Assembly (NCBI GenBank): GCA_029050995.1
Contig: JAIDLO010000050.1
Location: forward strand, 1-7,799
Length of the DNA stretch: 7,799 nucleotides
Origin: Eubacterium sp.
Lineage (GTDB): Bacteria > Bacillota > Clostridia > Oscillospirales > Acutalibacteraceae
Direction: 5' to 3'
Part shown: positions 6,531-7,799 of the stretch, one piece after another
How positions within the stretch are numbered: position 1 is the stretch's first letter
How the letters are laid out: every line of letters begins with the position of its first letter
Notes under the pieces: model-generated
Told to the model about the DNA's origin: nothing
Seen by the model: only the letters and a program-made list of their open reading frames with translations
Database searches by the model: none
Translations under genes and position numbers: made by a program

Positions 6531-6567
6531 AAAGGCTCCTTTTCAGGAGCCTTTTGTTATTGTTTTA
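6531..6567. terminator. Bidirectional terminator between ppdK and mrnC
   Basis: A perfect 10-bp stem, AAAGGCTCCT (6531-6540) with AGGAGCCTTT (6545-6554), encloses a TTTC loop. On the plus strand it is followed by the T-rich TTGTTATTGTTTT, ending ppdK. On the minus strand the stem is followed by CTTTTATCT, which would also stop the obgE-mrnC transcript. Confidence 0.88.
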
Positions 6568-6577
6568 TATTCGTAGT

Positions 6578-6602
6578 GGCGAGCATTGCTCGTCCGTTTT
6601 TT
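6578..6602. repeat. Hairpin with T-run, probable dispersed intergenic palindrome
   Basis: GGCGAGC (6578-6584) pairs with GCTCGTCC (6588-6594, one G-T pair) around ATT, and six T residues follow (6597-6602). It is more GC-rich than its surroundings and lies just behind a complete terminator, so it is redundant as a plus-strand terminator. Short hairpins of this composition are common as repeated intergenic elements in clostridial genomes; only one copy is in this window, so repetition is unproven. Confidence 0.4.
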
Positions 6603-6603
6603 C

Positions 6604-6990
6604 TTATTCATTGATTATCCTAAACAGTTCTTTAATTCTTTCAAGATTATCGTTTAAATAGAGATAACCGAAAAGCGCCTCAACGCCTGTTGCGGTATGG
6701 TATTCTGCATCTGTTGCACTTTTCGGAGAATGCCCAACTTTTGCATTCCTGCCTCTTTTAAACTGCGCAGTTTCTTCTTCCGTTAAAATATCCTTAATTT
6801 TATGGAATGCCTCTGTCTGCGCCTTTGCAGATACAAATTTTACGCTTTCACGATGAAGATCGTTAACAGGTCTGTTTGCATTACAAACAAGCGTTTCACG
6901 CACAAGCATTTCATAAACGCAGTCGCCCACAAAAGCAAGATTAAGCGGACTTAACTGCTTTGGCTGAATTTCTTTATCTATAAACCTCAT
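6604..6990 (-). CDS. mrnC: Mini-ribonuclease III (Mini-III)
   Basis: Mini-III is a dimeric double-strand RNase that consists of an RNase III catalytic domain without the dsRNA-binding domain. In Bacillus subtilis it trims the ends of precursor 23S rRNA, aided by ribosomal protein L3. The 128-residue product has the family's length. LAFVGDCVYEMLVR (18-31) is the first conserved block, with Asp23 as a metal-binding residue. RGRNAKVGHSPKSATDAEYHTATGVEALFGYLYL, residues 79-112, is the diagnostic Mini-III block, with Glu104 as the second acidic catalytic residue. It starts 6 nt after the obgE stop codon with no recognisable ribosome binding site, so translation probably depends on coupling to obgE. 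Pairing with an Obg GTPase, a ribosome-assembly factor, fits the rRNA role, although in Bacillus mrnC lies near cysS instead. Confidence 0.95.
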   Translation of the reverse strand: MRFIDKEIQPKQLSPLNLAFVGDCVYEMLVRETLVCNANRPVNDLHRESVKFVSAKAQTEAFHKIKDILTEEETAQFKRGRNAKVGHSPKSATDAEYHTATGVEALFGYLYLNDNLERIKELFRIINE

Positions 6991-6996
6991 AAAGCA

Positions 6997-7799
6997 TTAC
7001 GGCACATATTCAAATTCAATGTCATAAATTGAAACCGTGTCGCCCTCCTGAATTCCCTTTTCACGCAGTGCATCAAAAACACCGCTCTTTTCAAGCACGC
7101 GCTGCATATACTGCAGGCTTTCGTAATCTTCAATATCAATTCCGCGAAGCACTCTCGGGAACCAGCCTGCCTCAACAACGAACAAGCCCTCTTCCGGCTG
7201 CGTAATCTTAAAGCCGTCATCCTTTTTGATAAGGCTTTCAACAGGGATTTCCTCTGTTTCATATTCCTTGATTGGGGGAAGCGTCTGCAGCTTATTCCAT
7301 ACAGCGTTCATAAGCTCCTTTGTGCCCTCTAAAATCGGCGCACAGATAGAGAAATATGCATAGCCCTGCGCCTCAACCCAATTCTTGAATTCTTCAATCT
7401 GCTCAGGCTCTGCCATATCAATTTTATTTCCGGCAACAATCTGCGGTCTGTCTGCAAGCTCAGGATTGAATTTTACAAGCTCTTCATTGATACGGGCGAA
7501 ATCTTCTTTCGGATCTCTGCCCTCGTGGCCGCTTACATCAACGATATGAACAAGCAGTCGGCAACGCTCAACATGCTTTAAAAACTGATGACCTAAACCG
7601 ATTCCCTCGCTTGCACCCTCGATTAAACCCGGAATGTCCGCAAGAACAAAGGAATTGCCCTCGCCCATATAAACAACGCCGAGATTCGGAACAAGCGTTG
7701 TAAAATGATAATCTCCGATTTTTGGCTTTGCTTCGGATACAACGGAAATAAGGCTTGATTTTCCTACGGATGGATAGCCGAGTAAACCGACATCTGCAA
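6997..7799 (-). CDS. obgE: Obg-family GTPase, 5' part missing
   Basis: Obg is an essential GTPase that binds the 50S ribosomal subunit and links ribosome assembly to cell state; in Bacillus it also affects stress signalling and sporulation. The frame is open to the window edge, so the visible 266 residues lack the start and the glycine-rich Obg fold. Visible-fragment residues 1-43, upstream of an internal ATG at 7668, continue the same protein. They include the P-loop GYPSVGKSS (7-15) and the switch I FTTLVPNLG (32-40). DIPG (54-57) and NKID (124-127) complete the G-domain motifs. Residues about 194-266 are the Obg C-terminal (OCT) domain, with GWFPRVLRG and ending in EGDTVSIYDIEFEYVP, which separates this protein from shorter Obg-like GTPases. 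The first two bases (7799-7798) belong to a partial codon. It is co-transcribed with mrnC. Confidence 0.96.
   Translation of the reverse strand, partial: ADVGLLGYPSVGKSSLISVVSEAKPKIGDYHFTTLVPNLGVVYMGEGNSFVLADIPGLIEGASEGIGLGHQFLKHVERCRLLVHIVDVSGHEGRDPKEDFARINEELVKFNPELADRPQIVAGNKIDMAEPEQIEEFKNWVEAQGYAYFSICAPILEGTKELMNAVWNKLQTLPPIKEYETEEIPVESLIKKDDGFKITQPEEGLFVVEAGWFPRVLRGIDIEDYESLQYMQRVLEKSGVFDALREKGIQEGDTVSIYDIEFEYVP

Noticed and set aside
1..7799. Defence system, prophage, insertion sequence or CRISPR array
   Set aside because: No transposase, integrase, nuclease cassette, toxin or spaced direct repeats are visible; the XRE protein alone is not evidence for any of these.

Overview
The window looks like chromosomal DNA from an anaerobic, low-GC member of the Clostridia, probably a gut Oscillospirales/Ruminococcaceae-type organism. 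The evidence is a [FeFe]-hydrogenase maturase (HydG), a pyruvate, phosphate dikinase (PPDK) typical of anaerobic fermenters, a Mini-III RNase next to Obg, a small protein resembling the DNA-binding domain of the sporulation regulator Spo0A, and strong AGGAGG-type ribosome binding sites with A/T-rich promoters. The taxonomic placement is inferred from gene content, not from a marker gene.

Layout, left to right. (1) Positions 1-156 are a non-coding leader with a short perfect hairpin, followed by hydG (157-1578, +) and a strong intrinsic terminator. (2) Positions 1673-2221 hold a small regulatory cassette with its own near-consensus promoter: a 59-residue Spo0A-C-like protein (1727-1906, +) and an 80-residue XRE-type HTH protein (1979-2221, +). 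A perfect 19-bp AT-rich palindrome lies just before the HTH gene, and the cassette ends in a terminator that also serves the convergent glmU. (3) glmU (2262-3650, -) is bifunctional and full length. (4) A 225-bp intergenic region (3651-3875) carries divergent promoters, one for glmU and one for ppdK, plus a structured ppdK leader. (5) ppdK (3876-6506, +) is full length and probably monocistronic, with Ala codon use unlike its neighbours. (6) Positions 6507-6603 hold a bidirectional terminator and a second hairpin that looks like a dispersed repeat. (7) obgE (7799-6997, 5' end outside the window) and mrnC (6990-6604) form a minus-strand pair separated by 6 nt.

Most genes are core metabolism or housekeeping: hydrogenase cofactor assembly, UDP-GlcNAc synthesis, PEP/pyruvate interconversion, and ribosome assembly/rRNA maturation. 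They are arranged as independent transcription units rather than one pathway. I see no defence system, mobile element, CRISPR array, rRNA or tRNA. The least ordinary part is the Spo0A-like/XRE cassette with its palindrome.
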